Shown here piece after piece: positions 35,501 to 47,284 of a stretch of DNA of 47,284 bases (the stretch's first letter is position 1; each line of letters starts with the position of its first letter). The notes beneath the pieces were generated by a model. That model had not been told where the DNA came from. It ran no database searches and worked only from the letters and a program-made list of their open reading frames with translations. This DNA is from Acanthaster planci. Taxonomy: Eukaryota > Echinodermata > Asteroidea > Valvatida > Acanthasteridae. The position numbers and the translations under genes are program-made. Location of the stretch: positions 305,025 to 352,308 of the forward strand of contig NW_019091675.1 in NCBI RefSeq assembly GCF_001949145.1. Direction: 5' to 3'.

Positions 35501-38500
35501 GTGATAGAAGTTTCGCTGTTCGTGAACTGCTATTTTTTGTTGTCGGAATGTCAGCTCCTCACAGGTCTGTCATCCGGTCACAAATGAAGCCTTCAGCAAT
35601 GCAGATTGATGAACTGTGGCATGTATATAAACAGGTTCATAGCCTGCAAGTTGTGACCTACTAGTTCTTGATCTTTGACTTGTGATTGACATAAAGATTC
35701 CCTAGGATAGACTGTCCCAGTGAAATTGCTCTTATGTGGTATACTTATACATGTAACTACTCATGGTTAAGTTAATGTATTACTCATTTTTAATTTTTGT
35801 GTATGTTTGTCTTGCTGGATAAGTCATTGTAAATTGCCCCGAGGTTAATTTAACAGAGGCCGTTAGCCACATCCATTTTATTACTACTATTATTATTGTC
35901 TTCAGCCTGCGATTGACTTGTGATCAATTTGTAATTGACTTGCAATTAACTTGTAGTTGACTCATGATCACCTTTTGATCACCTTGGGATTTAGGTTATG
36001 ATTGATTCCTGATTGGCTTGTGATCAACTTGCAGTCAACTTGAGATTGATTCTTGATCGAGTTATTGATTCTTGATTGACTTGTAATAGACTTGTGATTG
36101 ACTTGCAATCGATTAGTAGTTGGCTTGCAATTGACTTCCATTTGACTTGTGATCAACTTTCGGTGGACTGTATGACGATCGGGCAGTGAGCATTTCTGTT
36201 TGTAGGTTGTGTAGAGAAATGGCACAATCAGACTTGCTTCCAGAATGGGCTGGTGAGTTTTAAAAGGTGGCCTGCTTATTTGCTCCTATCATTTTTTTTC
36301 CCCTTTTATTTTTCCCAACAGAGTCCTTTTAAAAGAAGCAGACTTGACATTAACTTATGGCAGGAGATATGGATTTGTTGGAAGAAACGGTGCCGGGAAA
36401 AGTACTTTGCTAAAGATGATATCAAGGTAGTGAACGTGAGAACAAGAAAGGAACAAAGCGCCTTTTCCAAAATTGACTCCTAATTTTTCATATCATGGTA
36501 GTAATTACAGATGTAGTGAAAGAGAATGTTGGTCATTTACGTTCTTTTGTTGAATCTTGCTTAATGTGATTTATAAGGATTCAAACGACATGAAGGAAAA
36601 TTATGGCCACAGAAGAAAGGAGTAAATTTGAAGTTTTACAATCTGAACTCTGGCTCCTACTCCCAAAGATTTACAACAAGCATTCATGATGGTGCACCAA
36701 CTTATTCTGTTGTCATTTGATTTTGTCCCTCCAGTGGTGAGCTGCGTATTCCGTCCCACATCAGCATTCTCCATGTGGAGCAAGAGGTCACAGGCGATGA
36801 CACGCTAGCCACAGACAGCGTGCTGCAGAGTGACGAGACGAGAGAACGATTAGTGACAGAGGAGAGACAGCTGGTGGAGAGACTCAACGCCACAAGGTCA
36901 GGCGAAGGACATTGACTGAAAATTCTAGCACAGCATTTTCGTACACTTGTGCCCTCAATCTCTTGTAAGACGTTTCTTGAAATAACTTCCACCTGCTTTG
37001 CATTACTTGTAATTGCTGCGGTATGTGGCTTGGTATATACTCCAGGGATTCATATTAAAAACAAGTCTAAAGGAAATTGGAGTGCGAAAGATAGAGTTGG
37101 ACTTACCTTGCATGAAATTGAGTAAGTCATAACAGTGTACCTTGTAATCACAGTGAGCTTTGCTGCGGTGCACAAGAGTGACTGCTTGTGCAGTGCTATG
37201 TGGTAAGAAACATATGCCCTACTCACATGCATGCCCACACGTACGTGTTTAAGAGTTGTGGGGCTATTACATGTGTTGAAAGAGTCATTGTTGAGACCAA
37301 ATAAGTTACTCGGACAAAGTTTGGTGGAAACTACACACATGTTGAACAGAATTTATCATGGGGACAATTTTAGGGGAGTCAGGTTTGTGCCTCTGTGACC
37401 CGGGCTCAAAATTACCCAGGGCAACATGTGGATTGAGTTCTCAGTCCCTACCTGATTGTATTGGTTCTGCCCAAAATATTTGTCCAGGGTTTTCCTCCCA
37501 CTTCTCAAATTGAACATTTCTTCATTGTCGTCTTTCCCCCGGGCCCCTGTGGCCAAGCGAGGCTGGAATTCTCGGAGTCGGCTTTCAGAAAAAGTTCCCG
37601 TTGTCAAGGGGTTAAATAAATAATAAATAAAAAAAAATTAAAAAAAACATTTTGGGCCCCACAACTCAGTCCTGAATTTCCTGACAAAAGACATTATCTT
37701 CCAATTGAAAAGCCAGACAAGGCATGCCCGGTGGATTGTAAGTAGAATTGTAATTTTGTCTCGTGTGCATTTGTTGTAGTCCTGGGGGATCTGATCCTGC
37801 CACCAGCAGTAGACTGGCAGAGGTGTATGCTCAACTAGAAGAGATTGAAGCAGACAAGGCACCTGCCAGGTATGTGTGAATAGGATACAACTGGGCCTCT
37901 CAGTAGTTGAATATTTCACTGGGTATTATATTTTTGTATTGAATATTTCACTATTGCCCTTCAAGGTGGTCAATAAATGTATGTTATAGTCCGTACATAG
38001 AAGAACAGGAAGTGCTGATGTGTATGAGACACTGTGTGTGTAAAAAGCACAAGGCTGAACGTGGAACAGCACAGAATATCACTTGGTAGTATATTGAATT
38101 GTCAGTCAAATGTTGTACTGGTTAACATTTTTACAGCGTGTAAAATGATGAAATGTCACCGGTCAGTTCACAAAGAAACTTCGTCTGGGAAAGAGTTCCA
38201 AGATACAAATGCTACATATCAGCTTTATGGACCCGAGGGTGAATATGCCTGCAAGAAAAAGAGCACTGTTGCCATCTTGTAGTTGTCTTGCAGTATTCAT
38301 TTCAGTTTGGTGTGAGAAAGGTTTCATCAAGTATTTTACTCACATATGACAGGGCAGCCATGATCCTTGCCGGCTTGGGTTTCTCACCAGACATGCAGAA
38401 AATGAAGACAAGGTAAGAAAGCAACGTGTGACCTTTGACCCTCCAACCAGGTCCCGCGTGCATCAAGTAAATGAGTCAAACTGTTTAAAATGTATAAAAG

Positions 38501-41500
38501 AAAACAAAAAGGTGGAAATGAGCCACATTTCGGCACAAGCTTGTTACACTTGACTGTGTGTCAGTACTTTCAGAATATATTGTTTTAGCCTTGACCTCCA
38601 GCAGTTTGTCTTTTTTTCAGTTTGAATAAAACTAAAACACCCACAGCGCATGAGTATATTTGCACTTGTACAATGTCATTGTTTGGATTTTGCTGTGTCA
38701 TCAGGTTTATAGTTCAAATGAATTCAAGAATTTATGTACAGTTCACTCTTTCATAAAAATATTATTGACAAGTTTAACCTGTTTAAATATCAGTCCAAGA
38801 GTGGTCAAAGCATTAAGTTATCAGAAATTATACATGTTTAAAAAGCACTAATTCTACTTCAGTTGCCTCAAATTTGTAACATTTTACGAGATTTGATATG
38901 ACTTTCCGTGGTTGCATTTCAGGGAGTTTTCTGGCGGGTGGCGAATGCGTCTAGCCCTAGCGAGGGCGCTGTTCTCCAAGCCTGATCTATTGCTTCTTGA
39001 TGAGCCTACCAATATGCTGGACATCAAAGCCGTTCTGTGGCTGGAGGGTTACCTACAGGTTGGAATGGATTTTTTGTGACCAAAGTTTTCACTTGTGCAG
39101 TGCTGTGTATTTGTGTTAGCCAAGCAGCATTCGGGGAAAACATCTCAGGAACTTTCTGAAAGGCTCTTAGGGTTGAGTCTCATCAATTGATTGATTGATT
39201 GATTGATGACTTGAATATTCAGCCTGATATTACACTGATATATGGAACAACACATATCCAGTCATTTGGGATTAGGTGTAAACAGGAAGCAGAACTATAA
39301 TTCTTTTCTTGATTAAGCTTTTAGAAGGCAATTGGTCACAAAGAAATTGACATTTTTCCCTTTTTGTTCCACTGTACATCACATAACACCTGTGAATGTC
39401 AAGTTGTAAAGTAAATATTCAAATGTCAAGTCATCAATTAAGCTTTCAAAAATTCTAAATTAGGCACAGGTATAACGGTTCTTAACAAGGACTCGCGATA
39501 TTTGCATTTTACCTTTCGTACAGCCTGCTGGTTCCAGTATTATGATGCAAAAAACTGCTGCTTCATGAAAACTATCTTGCTGTGCTAGCAATGCTTATTG
39601 GGAAAAAAATTGACATCTGTGGACAGTGCATAACGCTATTCATCACGCTCTGGACTACATGTACTCTGTTTAAGGTTTTAGTGTAACTTGGAAATTTTTA
39701 AGGATATAAAAAATTATTCATCTTCATGAATGTCCCTGATACCATACATGTACATACAAACCAAGGGAACAACTCAAAGCAAATCATGCGGAAGTTGACC
39801 GTTAATTAAAAAAAATTGTTTCCTTTGTGAGAAAATGGACAGTGGCACATTGTACCACAGTTCTCCTGAACTTATCTTGGCCTTTGAGGCTGCGACAGAT
39901 AATTGCAGCAAGTGCCTTGCTTGAGAACACTGCAGTGTGGTTGTGATGTACTTTCAGAGTATGTCAGGCCAAGTCGGAACGCGAGCAACCAATGGCAAGG
40001 CCTTCCCTCTTAGTTTGTTTTAATTTTCTGCTCCTTCCTAGACCTGGCCTACAACTCTTCTCGTAGTCTCCCACGACAAGAACTTCCTGAATGTGATCTC
40101 TACCGACATATTGTACCTGCATTCAAAGACTCTAGATGCCTACCGCGGGGACTACGAAATATTCTTCAAGACGAAAACAGAAAGGCTGAGCAACCAACAA
40201 AAGGAATACGAGGCACAACAGCAGCTACGAGCACATGTACAAGTAGGCAGAAAAGAGTCCTCAAAGAAATGAGTTTCCAAACCTTTTACACCGATTATTT
40301 TTCACGTGTATGTGCACTGATGGATGATTGTCATGTGATCATGGGCATAAATCCCAGGGGGTTGGGGGTGTAGCCCCCACCCACACACACACTTTGAGGT
40401 GGGGGTGGGCTATTGAATCATCTTCCCCCCCCCCACACACACACACACACACACTTTTATTGATGAACAAAAAAATTAAAGGGGATTGTGAAGAATTTTC
40501 AGGATTTCCCAACGGCTAAAATCTTTGCAATATCACTGAAAAAAGGAAAGCAGTTTCAAAAGCCATAAATATGCCATTCTGATGTAAGGTTCTGCATGAA
40601 TTTGATGCACTCTTCAGATGTATCATGGACACCGCCCTCTGTATAGTGTATATGGTGTCATTATGATTAGGTTAAATCGTTTGACATCAGATCAAATATT
40701 TGCCCTGCAAATTCGCAAAAATCAAACACATTTTAACTCAGGTGAGTTTGGCTGCAAACATTTCCTCAGAACAAATTCACTCCACATTAAGAAGTGAAAG
40801 TCAGGTTTATGACGTATGTGTACATTTCTTCTTAACCACGAAAACCTTGGTATCAGGGCATTGCAACCTTAGTGTTGTTTAAAAAGCAATGTTTCAATTA
40901 TTTGTTTCACTGCATGGTTGTTGTTTCAACTTTTTCCAGGTATTTATCGATAGGTTCCGCTACAATGCCAACAGAGCTGCCTTAGTTCAAAGCAAGATCA
41001 AGTTTCTTGAAAAGCTGTGAGTATCTTTTGGACTGTTTGTAGACTTTTTACCACATAAGTGACTGAAAGATACATGTATTGCAGTGTTTTGACACATTGT
41101 TGAGGCTGGAGGATTTTGTAACCAATTCTTTGCTGTTTGTTTTGTTTTTTTCAGCCCTGTCCTAAAGCCAGTGGAAAAAGAACCAGACGTCATTCTAAGG
41201 TGATTTTAGAAACAGATGTACTGAAAATACCGCTTAGCTGAAAATAAGTTACAGAAGTATGTCTTATTGTGTACTAGCATTTTTGTTTGCAGTACATAGC
41301 TCCAGGAAATGTAACAGTTGTCAGAGAAATCATTCTTTTTAAATCAGACATATTGTGGTATATGTGCTCTTGTTTTATAGCTTTGAATATTTTCAAAAAT
41401 ACCTGCAAGGAATGTTGGTGCTGTTGGTTTGCAGGAAAATCCCACCTTGAAGGGTTGCTTCATCATGCAACATACTGTTTCCTGTCAAAAGTTGTTGTTT

Positions 41501-44500
41501 TTTCCCCTGTCAGGTTTCCGGCAGAATTTGAGAAGCTATCCCCTCCTATTCTACAGCTGGACGAGGTGCAGTTCTACTACTCCAAAGACAAGCCCATATT
41601 CAAGAGGACTGACATCTCAGCAAACATGGAATCCAGAACCTGCATAGTGAGTCATGGACGCTATGCCCTAAATGGCCTGTTGAATATCTCAGGCTTACCT
41701 CCATGTACGGCTTCACCTTGAGCTCTGTAATCAGCTTCAAACATTTGCCGTAGTTACCAAATGAAAATATCTTGATAACGCGGCCTCCTACAAATGGATG
41801 CAAAAGGGTGTTTAAATCAGCTTAACCACTTCTGCACGGAATTATTTTTGGCAGAAAAACCTAGATTTGAAAAGGGCAAGATATAGTAGCCAGCTTTTAG
41901 AAGACAGCCAAACGCCACAAATGGCAGTTCACATCCGACCGTGGTTAACGTATGGACTTGGATTCTGTGAATTTTGACAAGACTATTTGTCTGTTTCTCC
42001 CACCTCTAAAACAGAGCATTTTCTCTCCCAAGCTTTCTGCCGACTTCCCAGCAACAGTGCCCCTGGCACCCGTGAATTCTTGGTGTCATTACCTGAAATA
42101 AATGTAGAATTTTTTTTTTCAATTCCAAAAGGTTGGAGAGAATGGTTCCGGAAAAACAACGCTACTCAAGATCCTGATAGGGCAACTGGAGCCAGTCTCG
42201 GGGGTAGTGCACCGGCACAGAAATCTACGAATTGGCTACTTCAGCCAGCATCACGTGGACCAACTCGATATGGATCAGACATCAGTGGAAGTCATGGCTT
42301 CCCGTTTCCCTGGTGAGTTGCCATGACGACTGACTCCAACCAAGAACAAGTCACAGTCATATTTTGCCAACAAGTGGTTGCTAAGAATAATGGCACTTTG
42401 TCGGTACAAAAGCAGAACTCATGAAGTCGTCAAGTGCCTGGAAAAAGGTCGTAAGGGTAAAGAATGGGTTAAAAAGCCAAATTTAGGTTGTTTTGGTGAC
42501 TGATAGAGTATGTAAATATCTTTTATCTGGTATACATGTTGATTCAAGGACAAAAGGTGTTTTTTATTACTTTTGTCCGGATTGAGAACGTTACCACATT
42601 ATACTAATGTATCAAAACATGTGCTAATGTCCCACTGAAGTGTAAAGGCAGTCAAAGTCTATTTTAAAGATGCCACTTTAGTGCACATTTTAGGCATCAG
42701 GAGTTCCTGGCAAAAGGTCATTAGCAAAAAACATAAATGACTGTAAAAAAATCAAAGTTTTTTATCCATAAAATGTTAAATCTTATTTTTTTATTAACAA
42801 AACTTCAGCTCTCTAAATTCAGGCTTGTGAGATTTTTGATTTGCAAATGGGAGCACCAAACTTTTCGATTATCTCAAAACATAATATTTGCGTGTCTGGA
42901 CTGCAAACGTCCTTTTCCTTGGCACATGACGAAGTGTCAACAATCTCACACCACTATCACAAAAGGAACTAGAGAATGCTACTGTCAAGTACCATGTGAA
43001 AATAAAACCCTCTTTTAAAGAAAGGGGTTAATCTACATTTTGAGGTGAGTTGTCAACCCAACCGAGGGTGATGTTTTAAAACTTTGGCCTCGCATACAAG
43101 TAGCAAGGAATAGTTGTCTGTATACCCAGCTCCTTGAAATCTACATGGAAAAACTGGAACATTTCATCCATCACCCCGTGAAAGTATACTTACCACTGCA
43201 CTCGTAAATATTCATGATTTGCATAATGATCCAGTTATTTGTTTCCTTTTGGCAGGTCATCCTGTAGAAAGGTACAGGCACCAGTTAGGCAGTTTTGGCA
43301 TCACAGGTGAACTTGCCATGCGTGCTGTTTCTAGTCTGTCTGGAGGCCAGAAGAGCCGGGTGGCATTTGCACTCATGTGCATGGGCAAGTGAGTATTAGA
43401 AAAAAAGGTCAATTTTTTATACAATACGGCCATTTCACAATAGTGCGCCACCAAGAGTTTGCAATGGGTTGACCAATCATAACGCCACCCTTTCCAAACG
43501 TGCATTGGGTCGACAAATTTCGGGCATTGTGATTGGCCAACGCATTGCAAACTCTTGGTGGCACACTATTGTGAAACGGCCATATTGTAGTTAAGTCTGA
43601 AATGCCTAAATTTTGTCATTCAACAGGTAGCAGATATACAGTTTTTGTTTTAAAATTGTTCATAACCAAAAGTATGTATCCACTATGCTTAGGACAAGTC
43701 ATGATTTCTTCTCAGAAGAGAAATATCAGTGGCTAAAAGATCAGCTTAATTTCTCTGTTTTAGTTTAGACTTCAGGCAAATGCAAAAACAAGGGAAATTG
43801 GTGAATGAAATATTTGCAGTGCGATTCAATGGAGTTGAAATCTGTTAAACTTTAATAAATTCGCAACATATGTATTTGACCTGATGGTTCACATTTTGTG
43901 TTTGTGTTCGTGTTCACTTTTACACCAAGCAAACACCGGCCTTTACATTTGAATTGCATTTTCAAATGCATTCCCTTCTGAGTAGCATGCAAATCCCAGA
44001 AGTCAAACATTTAGGCCTGGCAAGCTTACTTTTAAAATGTTTACTGGATATATCACTCCTTCAGTTAAAAAAAAAGGTTCAAGAAAAAATGCTGTAAATA
44101 TGTTATTTTTATCCAAGTGCTTGCTCATTTTAACGAAACACAGTATGCAAAAATAAAGGAAATGGTCTGGGGGGGGGGGTTACGTAGCTCTAAGGTTGTT
44201 TTAACAAACTAGCACATTAGGGCACACTTTGTGTCTTTGTTAGACTTCTTCCTGTCAACAGCAGGCGCTTTAGATCAAACCTCAACCAAATGAACACAAA
44301 CCATTTCACTGGATTCTGGTTTTGTTTCCAACAGTCCAAACTTCCTGATTCTGGATGAGCCTACCAACCACCTTGACATCGAAACGGTGGAGGCATTGGG
44401 CAAAGCGATCAATGATTTCAAGGTAAAATTAAATAACTTTGGTCAATGCACAGGCACTCGAGCGCTTTCTTCATTCAGTCACGGAAAGGATTTTTTTTCT

Positions 44501-44836
44501 AAAACTGCTGTTATGTTGAACTCGAACTCAAGTATTTTTCCTTACTCACACACATATGCAAAGATACATATTCAAGGTCAGCGCTGATGGTTTGTGTTTC
44601 CTATGTCAAAATAATCATTCAGGGTATCAGATTCCTGAAGGTGTCTGCAGTAATGGTATCTTTACGGGTTTTTGACCTTTCAGGGAGGTGTCATGCTCGT
44701 TTCTCACGACGAGAGCCTGATCCGCTTGATCTGCAAGGAATTTTGGGTATGCGCCGAGGGAGACGTGAAGTCCATGGAGGGTGGACTGGACGAATACAAG
44801 CGAATCGTGGAGGCAGAATTTGCCGCCCAGAAATAA
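29564..44836 (+). CDS. ABCF3: ATP-binding cassette sub-family F member 3 (GCN20-type ATPase)
   Basis: Coding exons: 29564-29633, 31238-31379, 32763-32848, 33015-33073, 33722-33819, 35281-35403, 36322-36426, 36735-36896, 37780-37869, 38353-38412, 38923-39058, 40042-40242, 40940-41016, 41155-41199, 41514-41646, 42132-42312, 43256-43388, 44335-44422 and 44684-44836. All are in phase and code for 713 aa (human about 709). The start context ACAATGG is good. Two ABC ATPase domains without membrane segments are seen. Domain 1 has Walker [10 protein letters not shown] (213-221), signature FSGGW (334-338) and Walker [10 protein letters not shown] (354-362). Domain 2 has Walker [10 protein letters not shown] (531-539), signature LSGGQ (617-621) and Walker [13 protein letters not shown] (637-648). 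A charged linker (about 400-490) lies between. ABC-F proteins are cytosolic ribosome-associated ATPases; the yeast relative GCN20 acts with GCN1 in eIF2alpha kinase activation. No catalytic residue is missing. Confidence 0.97.
30137..30212. repeat. hairpin with 20-bp arms in ABCF3 intron 1
   Basis: CCCCAGAACTGTGGGGTCCG (30137-30156) is mirrored by CGGACCCCACAGTTCTCGGGG (30192-30212) with one base difference. The loop is 35 bp. Confidence 0.85.
30547..30603. repeat. near-perfect 23-bp-arm hairpin in ABCF3 intron 1
   Basis: The arm 30547-30569 (TAACCCTAACAGTCCTCAGT...) pairs with 30581-30603 with a single mismatch around an 11-base loop. It would fold in RNA from either strand. It could be a tiny MITE or a structured RNA. 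Confidence 0.85.
32619..32663. repeat. compact inverted repeat in ABCF3 intron 2
   Basis: ATGTATGTAACCAGAGGGTT.. (32619-32640) and its inverted partner (32642-32663) meet almost without a loop. About two differences separate the arms. Confidence 0.7.
34469..34835 (-). mobile_element. TTAA-flanked piggyBac-like MITE, copy 3, containing the assembly gap
   Basis: It is inverted relative to copies 1 and 2: TTAACCCCTTGATGACAGAA at the left and GGCGCAAACGGGTTAA at the right. Positions 34546-34662 are N. With about 117 Ns included it is 367 bp long, so the true gap is probably longer than shown. Confidence 0.8.
34546..34662. other. assembly gap (117 N)
   Basis: A run of N inside a dispersed repeat copy in an ABCF3 intron. 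No exon is lost, because the reading frame is complete across it. Confidence 1.
35911..36160. repeat. 11-bp minisatellite in ABCF3 intron 6
   Basis: About 22 degenerate units of GACTTGTGATT / AACTTGTGATC run head to tail, mostly exactly 11 bp each. A few related units occur upstream near 35660-35690. The array is AT-rich and includes many TGATCA palindromes. Confidence 0.9.
37379..37545 (-). repeat. dispersed repeat B, copy 2
   Basis: Its reverse complement matches 9722-9880 (see copy 1). Its boundary at about 37546 is immediately followed by the 3' end of a TTAA MITE, so two mobile sequences abut or one inserted into the other. Confidence 0.7.
37546..37615 (+). mobile_element. TTAA MITE, 3' end fragment (copy 4)
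   Basis: Only the last ~70 bp are present, from CCTGTGGCCAAGCGAGGCTG to CAAGGGGTTAA. It is the same family and orientation as copies 1 and 2. The 5' part is replaced by dispersed repeat B. Confidence 0.8.
39183..39206 (+). repeat. (GATT)n microsatellite
   Basis: A short GATT tetranucleotide run in the ABCF3 intron after the exon ending 39058. Confidence 0.7.
40341..40665 (+). repeat. dispersed repeat A, copy 2, with CA microsatellite
   Basis: It is the inverse match of 5455-5769. This copy contains C-tracts and a (CA)n run at about 40424-40454. It lies in the ABCF3 intron after the exon ending 40242. Confidence 0.8.
43421..43588. mobile_element. foldback MITE with ~58-bp arms in ABCF3 intron 17
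   Basis: The arms 43421-43478 and 43531-43588 are inverted copies with few mismatches (e.g. CACCAAGAGTTTGCAATG against CATTGCAAACTCTTGGTG). The spacer is about 52 bp and there is no coding capacity. It inserted about 30 bp after the donor of exon 43256-43388. Confidence 0.9.
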
Positions 44837-47284
44837 GCAGGGGCACATCCAGCAGGCCGCAGACAAGTTGCCAAAGTTTTATTATTATTATTTTGGGGGG
44901 AAAGAATGGAAAAGACTTTAGAAATGGTACTAGAAACTGTCTTTGTTGGGGATGATGAAAAAAAATGGACAATCATTTCAGAAAAAGATCCCAGTTTTCC
45001 TCTCCCCCCAATCAAAAGCTGTGTACGTAACTTGAAATAAGGCCAATGTCCCTCTGAAATCCCCATCTTAGGAATGCCCCAAAGTAATATGGACTGTCTT
45101 GTATTTTTCAGAGGGGTCAGGATCAGGATAAGACCTATGCAGATGTATCACTGTGGACAGTTAGAAATCAAAAGTAAAGAGAGCCTTTTTAACCTCATCG
45201 TAACATTAAATGGAAAGCGGTTTACATTTCCGACTCCAAGGGTCTGAAAAAGTCCAGTCTGCGGGATTAAATAATACTGGACTGGAAAGGAAATCAAATC
45301 CAAGATTATTTTCTGTATCACTTTCCCGTAAAGTTTGCCATTAAAGAGCTTAAGGCCGCATCCTGAGTATGTGGTTACAGTCAGCAGGAACACACACTCC
45401 TGTGGCAAGTGAATTGGGCTGACTTGTCTGTCCATGGGCTCTGAAAGTAATTTGAATTGCTAATCAGAGACGGAAGTTTTCACTTGACCCTAAAAGAGCC
45501 AGGAGATGGAATCTGCCCCCCCCAAACATTTTCTACAATACTATTTGCAGTGCACTTTTTTTCGTGCCGAGCCAATAGGAGTTATGCTGTAAAGTCTCAC
45601 AGTCATTATGAGTGGGAATTCTGTTCTCGCAAAACAGGCAATTTCTGAAACAGTTCAGCCCCAAATGTCATCTTTTTCCATAGATGTGCTCAGTGCACGC
45701 TGTCAGAGACGTACTAGGCCATTAACTACAAATGACCATAACTGCAAAACCTATGTCAGATAAATAGAAACTCACTCATAATTAATGTATCTTCATGCAT
45801 AGCAAGCTTTAAATTGTTGCTGGTGGGCAGAATACAACCCCCCCCCCTTGCAAGATTGTCCAAAAAAGCCCGGCTGTCAATCAATAAACTATTTTTATAC
45901 CTGGGATAGAAAGTTTTCTTTTTCTGAGGCCCCCTAAACTATGGCCGTCCCAGGGCCCATGGTAAGCCTGTGCATAAACCCACTACTGTGCACAGGTATG
46001 GATGTCTTAATATGCCTGCTTGTGTGTCCATTTCTGGCAGTTTGCACCACTAATTTAACATTTCAGTTTCAGAGACTGTTGGTGCCCTTCTGGAAATTAA
46101 ATACCTGCTTCTTTGTGCTGAAAGTTTGATGATGTCACGCTAAGCATGTCTTGGGGGGTCTCACTGTAACTCTGGAGGACAGGGAAGATGCTACCACCCC
46201 CCCCCCTTCCCCATTAAGAGGATGTTGTCTTGTCCCCCATCCCTACCATTAAGCCGAATCAAGGCCTATTCCGTCTGCTCGATAGTTTCATTACAAAAAC
46301 CTCTGCCCAACACTGATTCAGCCAGCAGCCATTTGGCCTCGGTCCAGGATCCTTGTTTCCAGTTACATTACTCAACAGTTATGAGAAAATCCACAGACTC
46401 CAACGGGGGCATTAAAACACTGAGTCAACCGAGTTGTATATTTTTACAAAAAAATGACAGTCAGAATAAACGACCCGATGAGTAATCAATCACAAATTCG
46501 TCACCCGATAGCAGGCTTTTTCCCGAAGGCTGCCGACTGTTATCTTTATAGAAGAATGGTCCAAGTTGCGAAAAGATTGAATTGAAGAGCAGGCATATGG
46601 TATTTATTAACTTGACAAATTGAAGTAATAAACGTTTACTCTATTATTTCAAACATGTTGCCAAGCTCTTGTTTGTCTTTTATTAGTTTTCTTTGAAACG
46701 GGCTCGTCAGTTTAGATCAATCTTGTTGACTCTGGATAATTTTAAAGTTTTCTTTGAACTATCATTTACTTCTAAAGTTTGCAAGTTGGCACTTCGTCCC
46801 TAGCATGTGTCGTCTTGCTGTAATTGTGAAGTTTCCTTCATCAGTTTCGGACTTGAAAATCTATCTCTGTCCATTGTACAGTTTTTTATTTGCAAGATCA
46901 CATTTGAGTGATTTAACAATATCGATCAATTCGTCAAATTCATTGCATGTGCATCGAAAGTTCTTTTAAACAATCATGACGCCTACCAAGCTACGATTTC
47001 TGCAAATGAATTGTCTTCCGGGGGTGACCCCCGAATTGATATTAATCAGTTTATGGACATTTAATACGAATTGATTCACTTCATTATTAAGTTCCCACTC
47101 TTTTTAGTTAAGAGGTGTTTGGTTGCCTTGTTTATAGACGAAGTCTTGGCTTCACTTCAGTAAACTGAAAAAGAATAGAGGGGAAAAATAGAACACCGCT
47201 ACACACGGGGGGGAGCCTTTATAGTAAATGGAAAATTGTGTTTTCAGCTGTTGGTTCTTTCGGACCTACATGTACGTGAAAAGC
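44837..47284. other. ABCF3 3' UTR and downstream flank, no further gene seen
   Basis: Several C-tracts (45520, 45840, 46196) and short ORFs without splice context. No protein, RNA gene or repeat family was recognised. Confidence 0.5.
45893..45898 (+). terminator. candidate poly(A) signal of ABCF3 (proximal)
   Basis: AATAAA about 1.06 kb after the stop at 44836. Others follow at 46465-46470 and 46627-46632; the last lies in a stretch followed by T-rich sequence. Which is used cannot be told. Confidence 0.4.

Noticed and set aside
35911-36160. CRISPR-like array
   Set aside because: The units are contiguous 11-mers without spacers, in an intron of an animal gene.
40328-40519. His/Thr-rich 63-aa ORF
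   Set aside because: It is produced by the CA microsatellite and C-tracts in dispersed repeat A.
44587-45066. Overlapping ORFs around the ABCF3 last exon, on both strands
   Set aside because: The frame ending at TAA 44834-44836 continues the second ATPase domain; the others are shadows.

Overview
This is metazoan nuclear DNA. Genes are split into short exons with GT..AG introns, and the introns and intergenic regions are AT-rich and full of dispersed repeats and foldback elements. Palindromic TACATGTACATGTA runs recur throughout. The two recognisable proteins are close to their vertebrate orthologues in length and motif order, and the repeats look like those of marine invertebrate deuterostomes (echinoderm, hemichordate or amphioxus). 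That organism guess is inference; the sequence does not settle it.

Layout. (1) 1-4696: repeat-dominated, with a possible LTR end, a GAGTCGAGTC-rich cluster, a TACATG palindrome, an AT-rich ~120-bp tandem repeat and a few exon-like fragments. (2) 4697-9622, plus strand: an unrecognised nuclear-looking gene of at least seven coding exons (~717 aa as I splice it), with a CxCG...VGSRC putative zinc-binding module, a 27-bp in-frame repeat coding for DGEESDEDF, and basic NLS-like stretches. Several of its exons look duplicated from one another. (3) 9623-13603: intergenic, with a decayed CR1/L2-type reverse transcriptase relic and a TTAA-flanked MITE. (4) 13604-29188, minus strand: complete TAF5L (SAGA/PCAF subunit), 14 coding exons, 593 aa. 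(5) 29189-29563: a compact divergent promoter. (6) 29564-44836, plus strand: complete ABCF3 (GCN20-type ABC-F ATPase), 19 coding exons, 713 aa, all ATPase motifs intact. (7) 44837-47284: 3' flank with candidate poly(A) signals and nothing else recognised.

TAF5L and ABCF3 are head to head, 375 bp between start codons, and probably share a promoter; one acts in chromatin/transcription and the other in translation. All exon joins were made by hand and checked for phase: both known genes splice in frame from start to stop. The window has one assembly gap (34546-34662), inside a repeat copy in an ABCF3 intron.
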